Assembly (NCBI RefSeq): GCF_009709555.1
Contig: NZ_WJBG01000182.1
Location: 62,001-126,000 of the forward strand
Length of the DNA stretch: 64,000 nt
Direction: 5' to 3'
Source: Streptomyces blattellae
GTDB taxonomy: Bacteria > Actinomycetota > Actinomycetes > Streptomycetales > Streptomycetaceae
This document shows, one piece after another, positions 33,672 to 43,298 of the stretch (within the stretch, counting starts at the first letter, position 1; each line of letters begins with the position of its first letter). The notes under the pieces are model-generated. The model ran no database searches and was not told where the DNA came from. It was given only the letters and a program-made list of their open reading frames with translations. A program made the position numbers and the translations under genes.

Positions 33672-35342
33672 TCAAAACCCCCGCGTCCGCTTGGCCGCCC
33701 GGCGCCCCGCCCCGGCTCCGCCGGGAATCCGCAGAAACAGCCGCGAGATCTCCGACCCCAGATTGACCCCGATGGCGATGGCCATCGCCAGCGACGCGGC
33801 CTCGGCCAGCGAGACCAACCCCTCGTCGACCTGGTTCTGAGCGATCGCCAGCAACCCGAAATACGTGGCCGACCCCGGAAACAGAGGCCCGATCGCCGCG
33901 GTCGTGTACGGCAACGCGGAAGCGAACCGGTACCGCGACAGCAGCTGCCCGAACAGCCCCACCAGCCCCGCCGCCACGGCCGTGGAAGCGACCGGCGAGA
34001 CACCACCCGGGTAGTGCATGGCGCCGTACACGATCCAAGCGACACCCCCGTTGAGGGTCACCCACAGCACCGTGGACCGCTCCTGCTGCAACAGCACCGC
34101 GAACGTCAGCGACAGCAGCATCGACGCACCGATCTGCCACAGCGGCCGGTTCGTGTCCCCCAGCGCCGCGTCCGGATTCAGCTCCGCGCCGAGATTCACG
34201 CCGAAGTAGAGAACCACGAGCACCCCGACCACGATGCCCACGAAGAAGTACATGACCTCCAGCAGACGCGCGGCAGCCGTGATGTAGAAGCCCGTCAGCC
34301 CGTCCTGCACCCCCGCCACCAGCGCCCGCCCCGGCAGCAGCGCGAACAGCCCACCGGTGATGACGGCCGACGCCTTCACATCCACGTCGGCGATGGTCAG
34401 CGCGACCCCTATCGCCGCCGGAGGCATCGCGGCGATGGTGAACTGGTAGAACTCCGGCAGCCCGCGCCCCGCGCACAGCCACGCCAGCCGGTCGCCGAGC
34501 ACCGCGCCCAGCATGGCCGCGACGAACACGATCAGATCACCGCCGACGAGCACGGAGGCCGCCCCCGCGAGCAGCCCGCTCGCCAGGGTCAGCACCCAGG
34601 TGGGATACGGGTGCCGGTTGCGGCGGATCTCGGCGAGCCGCCGGTACGCCTCCTCCAGGGAGATCGGGATCTCCGGGTCGCTGATGTCGTCCACGAGCCG
34701 GAACACGGCCGCGAGCCGCGTGTAGTCGGTGCCCCGGCGCCGCACGGTCCGGGACGCCGTCACCGGGTCGTCGACGAGGGAGGGCTGGTAGGAGATCGCC
34801 AGCAGCGTGAAGGTGACGTTCGGCTCGCAGCGGTCCAGCCCGTACGACCGGCAGACCGCGAACATCGCCGTCTCCACGTCCTCCGCGCCCTCACCGCCCG
34901 CCAGCAGCAACTCGCCGATACGCAGGGTCAGGTCGAGCACGCGCGGGACGGCGGGGCTCTCGTCCTCCGCCTTGTGCACCAGCTCCGGCGCGGGCCGCTC
35001 GGCCACCGGCAGGCGCAGCATCGTGCGCATCCGGTCCTGCCAGGGCAGGTCCTTGGTCAGACTGACGGCGGGGACGCCGCTCGGCGGCGTGAACGCCGGC
35101 GGCGCCTGCCGCGCGCGGTAGATCTTCGGCGTACTGAACGCCGACCCCTCCCCGTCCTCGGACGGCGACTGCGGGACATCCAGCCCGTCCGGCACCGCGA
35201 ACTCGGACGTCGTCTCCGACTCGCCGCCGGTCTTGGGCGGCGTGGCCAGCCCCTGCGGGATCGCGAACTCCGACGTGACCTCGGAGTCGTAGACAGTTCT
35301 CGCTTCGTCCGACCGCGGCTTGCGGTCCTCCGCGTCCGTCAC
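33672..35342 (-). CDS. thrE: ThrE-type threonine/serine exporter
   Basis: 556 residues from GTG 35342. A roughly 110-residue hydrophilic, low-complexity N-terminus (EFAIPQGLATPPKTGGESET) precedes the DUF1212 amphipathic domain (RVLDLTLRIGELLLAGGEGA, EDVETAMFAVCRSYGLDRCE). Ten membrane segments follow, ending with the ThrE_2 module (SRYRFASALPYTTAAIGPLF, LAMAIAIGVNLGSEISRLFL). Exports threonine and serine by proton motive force in Corynebacterium; same fusion architecture here. Confidence 0.92.
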   Translation of the reverse strand: MTDAEDRKPRSDEARTVYDSEVTSEFAIPQGLATPPKTGGESETTSEFAVPDGLDVPQSPSEDGEGSAFSTPKIYRARQAPPAFTPPSGVPAVSLTKDLPWQDRMRTMLRLPVAERPAPELVHKAEDESPAVPRVLDLTLRIGELLLAGGEGAEDVETAMFAVCRSYGLDRCEPNVTFTLLAISYQPSLVDDPVTASRTVRRRGTDYTRLAAVFRLVDDISDPEIPISLEEAYRRLAEIRRNRHPYPTWVLTLASGLLAGAASVLVGGDLIVFVAAMLGAVLGDRLAWLCAGRGLPEFYQFTIAAMPPAAIGVALTIADVDVKASAVITGGLFALLPGRALVAGVQDGLTGFYITAAARLLEVMYFFVGIVVGVLVVLYFGVNLGAELNPDAALGDTNRPLWQIGASMLLSLTFAVLLQQERSTVLWVTLNGGVAWIVYGAMHYPGGVSPVASTAVAAGLVGLFGQLLSRYRFASALPYTTAAIGPLFPGSATYFGLLAIAQNQVDEGLVSLAEAASLAMAIAIGVNLGSEISRLFLRIPGGAGAGRRAAKRTRGF

Positions 35343-35555
35343 CTACCGCTCCCGATCACGCACCTCCAGTACGCCCCAGTATGCGCACAGGTGAGCGAAC
35401 GGCCGCGCGGCCCGCACAGGACCGCGCGGCCGGCCATGTCTCGCCGCCCGCACCGCAACCATCAGCCGCACGTACCGCAACCATCAATTGAGCAACCACA
35501 GCGGCGAGCAACCAGGTCCGCGAGAGCGGCGCCGGTTCAGGCGCAAAAGGGGTGC

Positions 35556-36047
35556 TCAGTGGCCGCCCTGCTCCTTGAAGCGCTTGTAGGACCGCTCGAT
35601 CTCGGCCTCGGCGTCCGTCCTGCCCACCCAGTTGGCGCCCTCGACGGACTTGCCGGGCTCAAGGTCCTTGTAGACCTCGAAGAAGTGCTGGATCTCCAGG
35701 CGGTCGAACTCCGACACGTGATGAATGTCACGCAGATGCTCCACGCGCGGGTCGTGCGCCGGGACGCACAGCAGCTTGTCGTCGCCGCCGGCCTCGTCCG
35801 TCATCCGGAACATGCCGATCGCGCGGCACTGGATCAGGCAGCCGGGGAAGGTCGGCTCGTCCAGGATGACCAGCGCGTCCAGCGGGTCGCCGTCCTCGCC
35901 GAGGGTGTTCTCGACGAAGCCGTAGTCGGCCGGGTAGCTGGTCGAGGTGAAGAGTCGACGGTCCAGGCGGATCCGACCGGTCTCGTGGTCCACCTCGTAC
36001 TTGTTCCGCGAACCCTTCGGAATCTCGATCGTGACGTCGAACTCCAC
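35556..36047 (-). CDS. ppa: Inorganic pyrophosphatase
   Basis: 163 residues from GTG 36047 (VEFDVTIEIPKGSRNKYEVD), with GGAGG 8 nt upstream; this matches the usual N-terminus of actinobacterial family I enzymes. Active site: YPADYGFVENTLGEDGDPLD (DxDPxD metal ligands), ILDEPTFPGC, EVYKDLEPGKSVEGANWVGR. Hydrolyses pyrophosphate in the cytoplasm and so drives biosynthesis. Divergent from dacB, as in other streptomycetes. Confidence 0.96.
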   Translation of the reverse strand: MEFDVTIEIPKGSRNKYEVDHETGRIRLDRRLFTSTSYPADYGFVENTLGEDGDPLDALVILDEPTFPGCLIQCRAIGMFRMTDEAGGDDKLLCVPAHDPRVEHLRDIHHVSEFDRLEIQHFFEVYKDLEPGKSVEGANWVGRTDAEAEIERSYKRFKEQGGH

Positions 36048-36132
36048 CGGTGGCTCCTCCATGATCAGCACATAGTTCTGGTGATTAAGTGTCCCTCACG
36101 CAGGTGTGTGATCGCGAAAGGGGCTGGTGGTC

Positions 36133-37746
36133 GTGCGTGAGCCAAGGCCGTGGCGGGCCGCGAGACCGCATGTGGTGCGGGTCGCGAACGCCGTACGACC
36201 ACGTCTCGCACGAGCGGCGGACGCCGTACGACCGCGCGTCGAACGGGCCACGGCAGCCCTGCGGCCGCGGGTCACACGGCTGGCCCGGGCCGCGAAACCG
36301 CAGGTCGCACGGGTTACGGGGCTGAAGACCTGGCAGTACACCACCGGTGCCGCCATCGCCGGACTGGCCTTGGCCGCCTCTGTGGTGACCGCGGCCGGCC
36401 CCTGGGACTCCTCCGGTCAGCGTACGGCCGAGCGGGATTGGGCCGCCGCCCAGGGATCTGAGGGTGGCGCAGATCACGGTCGTCATTCCGGTACGACCGC
36501 CACGGCGCCCCGGCCCGCCCCCAGCGCCGCGTCCGTGCTGACCGGCCTCGGCTCCGCCGCCGACACGGTGAAGTCGGCGCCGAACGGCAAGGCCCTCGCC
36601 GCCGTCCTGGACCCGCTCCTCAACGAGGCCGCCCTCGGCCCCCGGCGCACCGCGGCGGTCGTCGACCTCGCCACCGGCGCGCAGCTGTACGCCTCCGGCG
36701 CCGACGAAGCGCTGACCCCCGCCTCCACCACCAAGATCGCCACCGCGGTCGCCGCCCTCTCCGCGATGGGTGCCGACCACCGCCTCACCACCCGCGCCGC
36801 GCTCGAACCCGACACCAGGGAACTCGTCCTCGTCGGCGGCGGCGACCCCACCCTCACGGCCCGGGACGACGCCCAGGGCTGGGCCGGCCTGCGCGCCCTG
36901 GCCGACGACACGGCCGCGGCCCTGAAGAAGCGCGGGCTGCGCGAGGTGACGCTCTCCTACGACACCACCCTGTACGCCGGTCCCGAACTCCACTCCATCG
37001 GCGAGAACCCCAACCTCGCCCCCGTCAGCGCCCTGATGGCCGACGAGGCCCGCACGGACGACTCGACGAGCGGCCCGGTCACCCGGGTGACCGACCCGGC
37101 GGCGGACGCGACCCGCACCTTCGCGGACTTCCTGAAGGACCGCGGCATCAAGACGACCGCGCCCGGCCCGTCCAAGGCGACGGGCCGTGCCGACACCCTC
37201 GCCACGGTGCAGTCGCCCCCGCTGTCCGCCCTGGTCGAACGCATGCTGACCAACAGCGACAACGACATCGCCGAGGCCCTGGCCCGCCAGACCGCCGTCG
37301 CCACGGGCGAGCAGGCGAGCTTCGACGGCGCGGGCAGGGCGATCCGGGCCCAGCTGAAGAAGCTCGGACTGCCCGTCGCGGGCGCCGACTTCAGGGACGG
37401 CAGCGGTCTGAGCCGCGACGACCGCCTCACCGCCGGCCTCCTCACCGCCCTCCTGGCGAAGTCCGCCGACCCCGCCCACCCCGAACTCCGCCCCGCCCTC
37501 ACCGGCCTCCCCGTAGCAGGCTTCACCGGCACCCTGGCCGGCCGCTACACGGACGGCGCGGCAGGCGTCGTACGAGCGAAGACGGGAACCCTGACGGGCG
37601 TGAACACGCTGGCGGGAACGGTGGTGGACCAGGACGGGCACCTGCTGGCGTTCGCCTTCCTGGCATCGGACACGACCGATGCCCAGGCGGCGCAATCGGT
37701 CCTCGACGGGATGGCGACGGCGCTGGCGTCGTGCGGCTGTCGGTGA
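36133..37746 (+). CDS. dacB: D-alanyl-D-alanine carboxypeptidase, PBP4/DacB type
   Basis: 537 residues from GTG 36133 (AAAGGGG 9 nt upstream). An Arg-rich cytoplasmic tail with five 11-residue repeats (residues 9-63), one membrane anchor (TTGAAIAGLALAASVV), then the extracellular peptidase S13 domain: SxxK in PASTTKIATAVAALSA (Ser198), SDN in LTNSDNDIAEALARQ, KTG in VRAKTGTLTGVNTLAGTVVD (about residue 483). Trims or cross-link-edits peptidoglycan stem peptides. Terminal CGC is unusual but not informative. Confidence 0.95.
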   Translation: MREPRPWRAARPHVVRVANAVRPRLARAADAVRPRVERATAALRPRVTRLARAAKPQVARVTGLKTWQYTTGAAIAGLALAASVVTAAGPWDSSGQRTAERDWAAAQGSEGGADHGRHSGTTATAPRPAPSAASVLTGLGSAADTVKSAPNGKALAAVLDPLLNEAALGPRRTAAVVDLATGAQLYASGADEALTPASTTKIATAVAALSAMGADHRLTTRAALEPDTRELVLVGGGDPTLTARDDAQGWAGLRALADDTAAALKKRGLREVTLSYDTTLYAGPELHSIGENPNLAPVSALMADEARTDDSTSGPVTRVTDPAADATRTFADFLKDRGIKTTAPGPSKATGRADTLATVQSPPLSALVERMLTNSDNDIAEALARQTAVATGEQASFDGAGRAIRAQLKKLGLPVAGADFRDGSGLSRDDRLTAGLLTALLAKSADPAHPELRPALTGLPVAGFTGTLAGRYTDGAAGVVRAKTGTLTGVNTLAGTVVDQDGHLLAFAFLASDTTDAQAAQSVLDGMATALASCGCR

Positions 37747-37822
37747 TCGCCGTCACTGCTCGCCGCCCCCTGCCGACGCCCACGGCCTGCCCCAAGCGGT
37801 AACGCTCACGTACCGTTGACGC

Positions 37823-38959
37823 ATGACGAGCATCGGTGGTGCCGAGATGGTCGACTGGAATCTCGCGGTGGCGACCGCGACCCGGCTGGTAAGGCCGGGC
37901 CCCGAGGTGAGCCGCGACGAGGCCAGGGCCGTCGTCGCAGAGCTGCGCCGGCATGCCAAAGCCTCCGAGCAACACGTTCGGGGCTTCACCCGAATGGGCA
38001 CGGACGAGGCCCATGACACCCCCGTACTCGTCGTCGACCGCCCCGGCTGGGTGCGGGCGAACGTCGCCGGGTTCCGGGAGATCCTCAAGCCGCTGCTCGA
38101 CAAGATGCAGGAGCGGCGCGGCAGCAGCCCCGGCGGCGCGGTCCTGGGCGCCGTCGGCGGCAAGGTCACCGGCGTCGAACTGGGCATGCTGCTGTCCTTC
38201 CTGGCCTCCCGCGTCCTCGGCCAGTACGAGACCTTCGCCCCGGCCACGCGCGAACTCCCGGCCGGCGGTCCCCCTGATTCACCGAGCGGCGGTGGTCGGC
38301 TGCTGCTCGTCGCGCCGAACATCGTGCACGTGGAACGCGAACTCGACGTACAGCCGCACGATTTCCGCCTGTGGGTGTGCCTGCACGAGGAGACGCACCG
38401 CACGCAGTTCACTGCCGTGCCCTGGCTGCGGGACCATCTGGAGGGAGAAATCCAGTCGTTCTTGGGGGAGACCGACGTCGACCCCATGACCGTCCTGGAG
38501 CGCATCCGGGAAGCCGCGCAGTCCCTCGCGGGCGGGCGCCCCGAGGGCGAGGAGGACGACGGCGGCCGCTCGCTCGTGGAGATCGTGCAGACCCCGGCCC
38601 AGCGGGAGGTCCTCGGCCGCCTCACCGCCGTGATGTCCCTGCTGGAGGGGCACGCCGACTTCGTCATGGACGGCGTCGGCCCGGCCGTCGTGCCGTCCGT
38701 CGCGGAGATCCGCGAGAAGTTCCAGCAGCGCCGCGCGAAGGGCGCCTCCCGACTGGACCTGGCCCTGCGCAAGCTGCTGGGCCTGGACGCCAAACTCAGG
38801 CAGTACCGGGACGGCGAACGGTTCGTGAGCGCCGTCGTCGAGCAGGTCGGCATGGACGGCTTCAACCGCGTATGGACCTCCCCGAACACGCTGCCGACCA
38901 AGGCGGAGCTCGCCAAACCGGCGGACTGGGTCGCGCGGGTGCACCGCAAGGCCGAGTAG
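37823..38959 (+). CDS. Zincin-like metallohydrolase (DUF2342/F420-associated family)
   Basis: 378 residues. MVDWNLAVATATRLVRPGPE, WVRANVAGFREILKPLLDKM, then LRLWVCLHEETHRTQFTAVP-type text with the HExxH motif in CLHEETHRTQF (zinc ligands and catalytic Glu), and LTAVMSLLEGHADFVMDGVG supplying the downstream Glu/His. Annotated in actinobacteria as a zinc-dependent metalloprotease or as coenzyme F420 biosynthesis-associated. Function unproven. Between dacB and tilS. Confidence 0.85.
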   Translation: MTSIGGAEMVDWNLAVATATRLVRPGPEVSRDEARAVVAELRRHAKASEQHVRGFTRMGTDEAHDTPVLVVDRPGWVRANVAGFREILKPLLDKMQERRGSSPGGAVLGAVGGKVTGVELGMLLSFLASRVLGQYETFAPATRELPAGGPPDSPSGGGRLLLVAPNIVHVERELDVQPHDFRLWVCLHEETHRTQFTAVPWLRDHLEGEIQSFLGETDVDPMTVLERIREAAQSLAGGRPEGEEDDGGRSLVEIVQTPAQREVLGRLTAVMSLLEGHADFVMDGVGPAVVPSVAEIREKFQQRRAKGASRLDLALRKLLGLDAKLRQYRDGERFVSAVVEQVGMDGFNRVWTSPNTLPTKAELAKPADWVARVHRKAE

Positions 38960-38969
38960 TGAAACACGG

Positions 38970-39030
38970 CCGTACGTGGTGAAAGGAAGCCCGTACGTGG
39001 TGAAAGGAAGCCGTGCGTGGTGAAAGGAAT
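38970..39030. repeat. Three tandem 20-bp repeats
   Basis: CCGTACGTGGTGAAAGGAAG begins at 38970 and 38991, and CCGTGCGTGGTGAAAGGAAT begins at 39011. They start 11 bp after the metallohydrolase stop in the 237-bp gap before tilS. Confidence 0.85.
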
Positions 39031-39196
39031 TCGGCCGACGACGGGCGAAAGCTCCTCCAATCACCCGTCCGAGGGACCGTGGGCCCCGGGTAGGCGTGCA
39101 ATGCTCGGGGAACGGCCCGGTTCTGTCACCATCTACACACTCTGAGTGACCGAGCCGGGCTCACCCCCCCCGAAAACTTCATGAAGGGAACCGGAC

Positions 39197-40222
39197 ATGG
39201 GTCCCCATCCTGCGGTCGCGGCGATACGCCTGGCGGTCCGCCGCGTCCTCCACGACATCCTCACCGAACACGGCCACCCCGCCACCGGGACCGCCTGTGA
39301 GCGCCCGTCCCCGCCGCTCGTGCTCGTGGCGTGCTCCGGCGGCGCCGACTCCATGGCCCTCGCCTCCGCCCTCGCCTTCGAGGCCCCCAAACTCGGCATC
39401 CGCGCGGGCGGCGTCACCATCGACCACGGCCTGCAGTCCGGCTCCGAGGCACGCGCAGCAGAAGTCGCCCAGCGCCTCACCGAACTCGGCCTGGACCCGG
39501 TCGAGTCCGTCGCCGTGCGCGTCGGCCGCGAAGGCGGACCCGAAGCCGCCGCCCGCGACGCCCGGTACGCCGCCCTCGACGCCACCGCCGTCCGCCACCG
39601 CGCCGGCGCCGTCCTGCTCGGCCACACCCGCGACGACCAGGCCGAAACCGTCCTGCTCGGCCTCGCCCGCGGCTCCGGCATCCGCTCCCTGTCCGGAATG
39701 GCCGCGGTCTCGGGGGCCGACGGCCGTTACCGGCGGCCCTTCCTCCACATCGACCGGCAGACCGCCCGCAAGGCCTGCATGGTCCAGTCCCTCCCCGTCT
39801 GGGACGACCCCCACAACGCCGACCCTGCCTACACCCGCTCCCGGCTGCGCCACGAGGGCCTGCCCGCCCTGGAGAAGGCGCTCGGCAAAGGCGTCGTCGA
39901 AGCCCTCGCCCGCACCGCCCAGCTCTCCCGGGACGACGCCGACGCCCTCGACGCCTGGGCCAGCCAGGCCGAGGCCGCCGTCCGGGACGCCGCGGGCCGC
40001 CTGGAGTGCGCGAAGCTCTACGCCCTGCCGCCCGCCGTACGCCGCCGGATCCTGCGCCGCGCCGCCATCGAGGCAGGCGCCCCGGCCGGTTCTCTCTTCG
40101 CCCGTCACATCGAGGAAGTCGACCGGCTGATCACCGGCTGGCGTGGCCAGGGGGCCATCAACCTCCCCGGCAAAGTCGTCGCCCAGCGGCAGGGTGGCAG
40201 ACTGGTGATTCGGCAAGGCTGA
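39197..40222 (+). CDS. tilS: tRNA(Ile)-lysidine synthetase
   Basis: 341 residues. PP-loop ATPase: LVLVACSGGADSMALASALA (SGGADS at 47-52), TIDHGLQSGSEARAAEVAQR, LGHTRDDQAETVLLGLARGS, DDPHNADPAYTRSRLRHEGL. Uses ATP and lysine to modify C34 of tRNA-Ile(CAU), an essential step for AUA decoding. Short actinobacterial form without the long C-terminal domain of E. coli TilS. Heads tilS-hpt-ftsH-folE. Confidence 0.95.
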   Translation: MGPHPAVAAIRLAVRRVLHDILTEHGHPATGTACERPSPPLVLVACSGGADSMALASALAFEAPKLGIRAGGVTIDHGLQSGSEARAAEVAQRLTELGLDPVESVAVRVGREGGPEAAARDARYAALDATAVRHRAGAVLLGHTRDDQAETVLLGLARGSGIRSLSGMAAVSGADGRYRRPFLHIDRQTARKACMVQSLPVWDDPHNADPAYTRSRLRHEGLPALEKALGKGVVEALARTAQLSRDDADALDAWASQAEAAVRDAAGRLECAKLYALPPAVRRRILRRAAIEAGAPAGSLFARHIEEVDRLITGWRGQGAINLPGKVVAQRQGGRLVIRQG

Positions 40223-40228
40223 ATCCTT

Positions 40229-40246
40229 ACCCCCCCGGAGGGGGGT
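40229..40246 (+). terminator. GC hairpin after tilS
   Basis: ACCCCCC-CGGA-GGGGGGT, a perfect 7-bp stem 6 bp past the tilS stop. It may attenuate readthrough into hpt. Confidence 0.6.
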
Positions 40247-40397
40247 GGACGGCCGCGCGAGTGAGCCGCGGGGAGGCGCCGGTGGCGAGAGACCGAACGC
40301 GCTCAAGGCCCGAAGGGCTGAGCACGATCGGGCTCTCGACATCGGCTGTAGCCTCCCGGAGGCGAACGAGCCATCGAATGGGCCACGACCGAAAGTG

Positions 40398-40958
40398 ATG
40401 CGGGTGGACGCGAAAGACATGGGTGCCGACCTCCAGCAGGTACTCATCACCAAGGAAGAGATCGACGCGAAGCTGACCGAGCTGGCCGCGAAGATCGACG
40501 CGGAGTACGCGGGCAAGGACCTGCTGATCGTCGGCGTCCTCAAGGGCGCGGTGATGGTCATGGCGGACCTGGCGCGCGCGCTGTCCACCCCGCTCACGAT
40601 GGACTGGATGGCCGTGTCCTCGTACGGAGCGGGCACCCAGTCCTCCGGTGTCGTACGGATCCTCAAGGACCTCGACACCGACATCAAGGGAAGGCACGTC
40701 CTCATCGTCGAGGACATCATCGACTCCGGCCTGACCCTGTCCTGGCTGATCTCCAACCTCGGCTCCCGCGAGCCCGAGTCACTGAAGATCTGCACCCTGC
40801 TCCGCAAGCCCGAAGCCGCCAAGGTCGCCATCGACGTCGAGTGGGTCGGCTTCGACATCCCCAGCGAATTCGTCGTCGGCTACGGCCTCGACTACGCCGA
40901 GAAGTACCGCAACCTCCCGTTCGTCGGTACGCTCGCCCCCCACGTCTACGGCGGCTGA
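40398..40958 (+). CDS. hpt: Hypoxanthine phosphoribosyltransferase
   Basis: 186 residues from ATG 40398 (MRVDAKDMGADLQQVLITKE), the usual start in this genus. PRPP-binding loop VLIVEDIIDSGLTLSWLISN; VGVLKGAVMVMADLARAL and VSSYGAGTQSSGVVRILKDL form the substrate pocket; the C-terminal FVVGYGLDYAEKYRNLPFVG is conserved. Salvages hypoxanthine/guanine to IMP/GMP. Between tilS and ftsH as in many Gram-positives. Confidence 0.95.
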   Translation: MRVDAKDMGADLQQVLITKEEIDAKLTELAAKIDAEYAGKDLLIVGVLKGAVMVMADLARALSTPLTMDWMAVSSYGAGTQSSGVVRILKDLDTDIKGRHVLIVEDIIDSGLTLSWLISNLGSREPESLKICTLLRKPEAAKVAIDVEWVGFDIPSEFVVGYGLDYAEKYRNLPFVGTLAPHVYGG

Positions 40959-41142
40959 GCCACTCGGCCCAAGACCTGTAAGACGATCGGGAACCCCAGC
41001 GGGTTCAGCGCCGTTGGACCATGCAGACGGGATTGCCCGCGGCCCTGTGCGGCTTCGGCCCCCAAAGCTGGGGTACCGTCAGAAGAACTGTCTTATCAAA
41101 CTCACTATGGCAGGAGGGACGGGGCGACACCGCTCCGTATGG

Positions 41143-43179
41143 ATGGACGTGAAGCGATACTTCCGTGGGCCGGTCATGTGGATCGTGCTGGCCGTCCTTG
41201 CCGTGGTCGTGTTGATGCAGGTCGTCGGCTCGTCCGGCGGCTACAAGACGGTGGACACCGGCCAGGTCGTCCAGGCGATCAATGAGAACAAGGTCGAAGC
41301 GGCCAAGCTGACCACCGGCGACGAGCAGACCATCAAGGTCACGCTCAAGGACGGTCAGAAGATCGAGGGCAGCTCGAAGATCCAGGCGAGCTACATCGGC
41401 GACCAGGGCGTGACCATCGCCGGCACGCTGCAGCAGAAGTACCAGGACAAGCAGATTCCGGACGGTTACACCGTCTCGCCGACCAGGCAGAACGCGTTCG
41501 TCGGGATCCTGCTCTCCCTGCTCCCCTTCGTCCTCATCGTGGTCGTTTTCCTGTTCCTGATGAATCAGATGCAGGGCGGCGGCTCCCGAGTGATGAACTT
41601 CGGGAAGTCCAAGGCGAAGCTCATCACCAAGGACACCCCGAAGACGACGTTCTCGGACGTCGCGGGCTCGGACGAGGCCGTCGAGGAACTCCACGAGATC
41701 AAGGAATTCCTCCAGGAGCCGGCCAAGTTCCAGGCCGTCGGGGCGAAGATCCCCAAGGGTGTACTGCTCTACGGCCCGCCCGGCACCGGCAAGACGCTGC
41801 TCGCGCGAGCCGTCGCGGGCGAGGCGGGCGTGCCCTTCTACTCGATCTCGGGTTCCGACTTCGTCGAGATGTTCGTCGGTGTCGGCGCCTCCCGAGTCCG
41901 TGACCTGTTCGAGCAGGCCAAGGCGAACGCCCCGGCGATCGTCTTCGTCGACGAGATCGACGCGGTCGGCCGCCACCGCGGCGCCGGCCTCGGCGGCGGT
42001 CACGACGAGCGCGAGCAGACGCTGAACCAGCTGCTCGTCGAGATGGACGGCTTCGACGTCAAGGGCGGCGTGATCCTCATCGCCGCGACGAACCGGCCCG
42101 ACATCCTCGACCCGGCCCTCCTGCGCCCCGGCCGCTTCGACCGCCAGATCGCGGTCGACCGCCCGGACATGCAGGGCCGTCTGGAGATCCTCAAGGTTCA
42201 CCAGAAGGGCAAGCCGGTCGCACCGGACGTCGACCTGTCGGCGGTCGCCCGCCGTACGCCGGGCTTCACCGGCGCGGACCTGAGCAACGTCCTCAACGAG
42301 GCCGCGCTGCTCACCGCCCGCTCGGACCGGAAGCTGATCGACAACCAGATGCTGGACGAGGCCATCGACCGCGTCGTGGCGGGCCCGCAGAAGCGGACCC
42401 GGATCATGTCGGACAAGGAAAAGAAGATCACCGCGTACCACGAGGGCGGTCACGCCCTGGTCGCGGCGGCCTCCCCGAACTCCGACCCGGTCCACAAGAT
42501 CACGATCCTGTCGAGAGGCCGCGCCCTCGGCTACACCATGGTCCTGCCGGACGAGGACAAGTACTCCACCACCCGCAACGAGATGCTGGACCAGCTGGCC
42601 TACATGCTGGGCGGCCGCGCCGCGGAGGAACTGGTCTTCCACGACCCGACGACGGGCGCTGCGAACGACATCGAGAAGGCCACCGCAACGGCCCGCGCGA
42701 TGGTCACGCAGTACGGCATGACCGAGCGTCTCGGCGCCATTAAGTTCGGCGGCGACAACTCCGAGCCGTTCCTCGGACGTGAGATGGCTCACCAGCGCGA
42801 CTACTCGGAAGAGGTCGCCGCGCTGGTCGACGAAGAGGTCAAGAAGCTCATCGAGAACGCGCATAACGAGGCCTGGGAGATCCTGGTCGAGAACCGCGAC
42901 GTCCTCGACAACCTGGTGCTCCAGCTGCTGGAGAAGGAGACGCTGGGCAAGGAGGAGATCGCCGAGATCTTCGCTCCCATCGTCAGGCGTCCGCCGCGCC
43001 CGGCCTGGACCGGCTCGTCGCGTCGCACCCCGTCCACCCGTCCGCCGGTGCTCTCCCCCAAGGAGCTGGCACTGACGAACGGAGCCAACGGCGCGACTCC
43101 GGCGATCACCACCGCCAAGGCCACCACCTCGGCGGAACCCGTCCCGGAACCGGCCCCCGAGGAGCGTCCGGAAGGCTGA
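41143..43179 (+). CDS. ftsH: ATP-dependent zinc metalloprotease FtsH
   Basis: 678 residues from ATG 41143 (MDVKRYFRGPVMWIVLAVLA); an in-frame ATG at 41107 also lacks a ribosome binding site. Two membrane segments (about 9-28 and 118-140) flank an extracytoplasmic domain. AAA+ module: GPPGTGKTLLARAVAGEAGV (Walker A at about 211), VFVDEIDAVGRHRGAG, second region of homology PALLRPGRFDRQIAVDRPD. Zinc site HEGGH at about 433. Degrades membrane and regulatory proteins. The C-terminus is a Thr/Pro/Ala-rich tail. Confidence 0.96.
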   Translation: MDVKRYFRGPVMWIVLAVLAVVVLMQVVGSSGGYKTVDTGQVVQAINENKVEAAKLTTGDEQTIKVTLKDGQKIEGSSKIQASYIGDQGVTIAGTLQQKYQDKQIPDGYTVSPTRQNAFVGILLSLLPFVLIVVVFLFLMNQMQGGGSRVMNFGKSKAKLITKDTPKTTFSDVAGSDEAVEELHEIKEFLQEPAKFQAVGAKIPKGVLLYGPPGTGKTLLARAVAGEAGVPFYSISGSDFVEMFVGVGASRVRDLFEQAKANAPAIVFVDEIDAVGRHRGAGLGGGHDEREQTLNQLLVEMDGFDVKGGVILIAATNRPDILDPALLRPGRFDRQIAVDRPDMQGRLEILKVHQKGKPVAPDVDLSAVARRTPGFTGADLSNVLNEAALLTARSDRKLIDNQMLDEAIDRVVAGPQKRTRIMSDKEKKITAYHEGGHALVAAASPNSDPVHKITILSRGRALGYTMVLPDEDKYSTTRNEMLDQLAYMLGGRAAEELVFHDPTTGAANDIEKATATARAMVTQYGMTERLGAIKFGGDNSEPFLGREMAHQRDYSEEVAALVDEEVKKLIENAHNEAWEILVENRDVLDNLVLQLLEKETLGKEEIAEIFAPIVRRPPRPAWTGSSRRTPSTRPPVLSPKELALTNGANGATPAITTAKATTSAEPVPEPAPEERPEG

Positions 43180-43220
43180 CGCTCCCGGACCCGGTGGTCC
43201 CACCAGGCCCGGAATGATTG

Positions 43221-43254
43221 CCGCGCCCCCCTGGTTTTAGCCTGGGGGGCGCGG
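43221..43254 (+). terminator. Strong hairpin between ftsH and folE
   Basis: CCGCGCCCCCCTGG, loop TTTTAG, CCTGGGGGGCGCGG: a 14-bp stem with one mismatch. It lies 41 bp after the ftsH stop and 45 bp before folE. Confidence 0.8.
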
Positions 43255-43298
43255 CATCTTCGTATGCCTATGCACGACATCAAGGAACGAGGCACGAC

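Noticed and set aside
33573..36140. 855-codon plus-strand frame opposite thrE and ppa
   Set aside because: Antisense shadow; thrE and ppa are unmistakable on the minus strand.
41005..43203. 732-codon frame antisense to ftsH
   Set aside because: Antisense shadow of a gene with complete AAA+ and HEGGH motifs.
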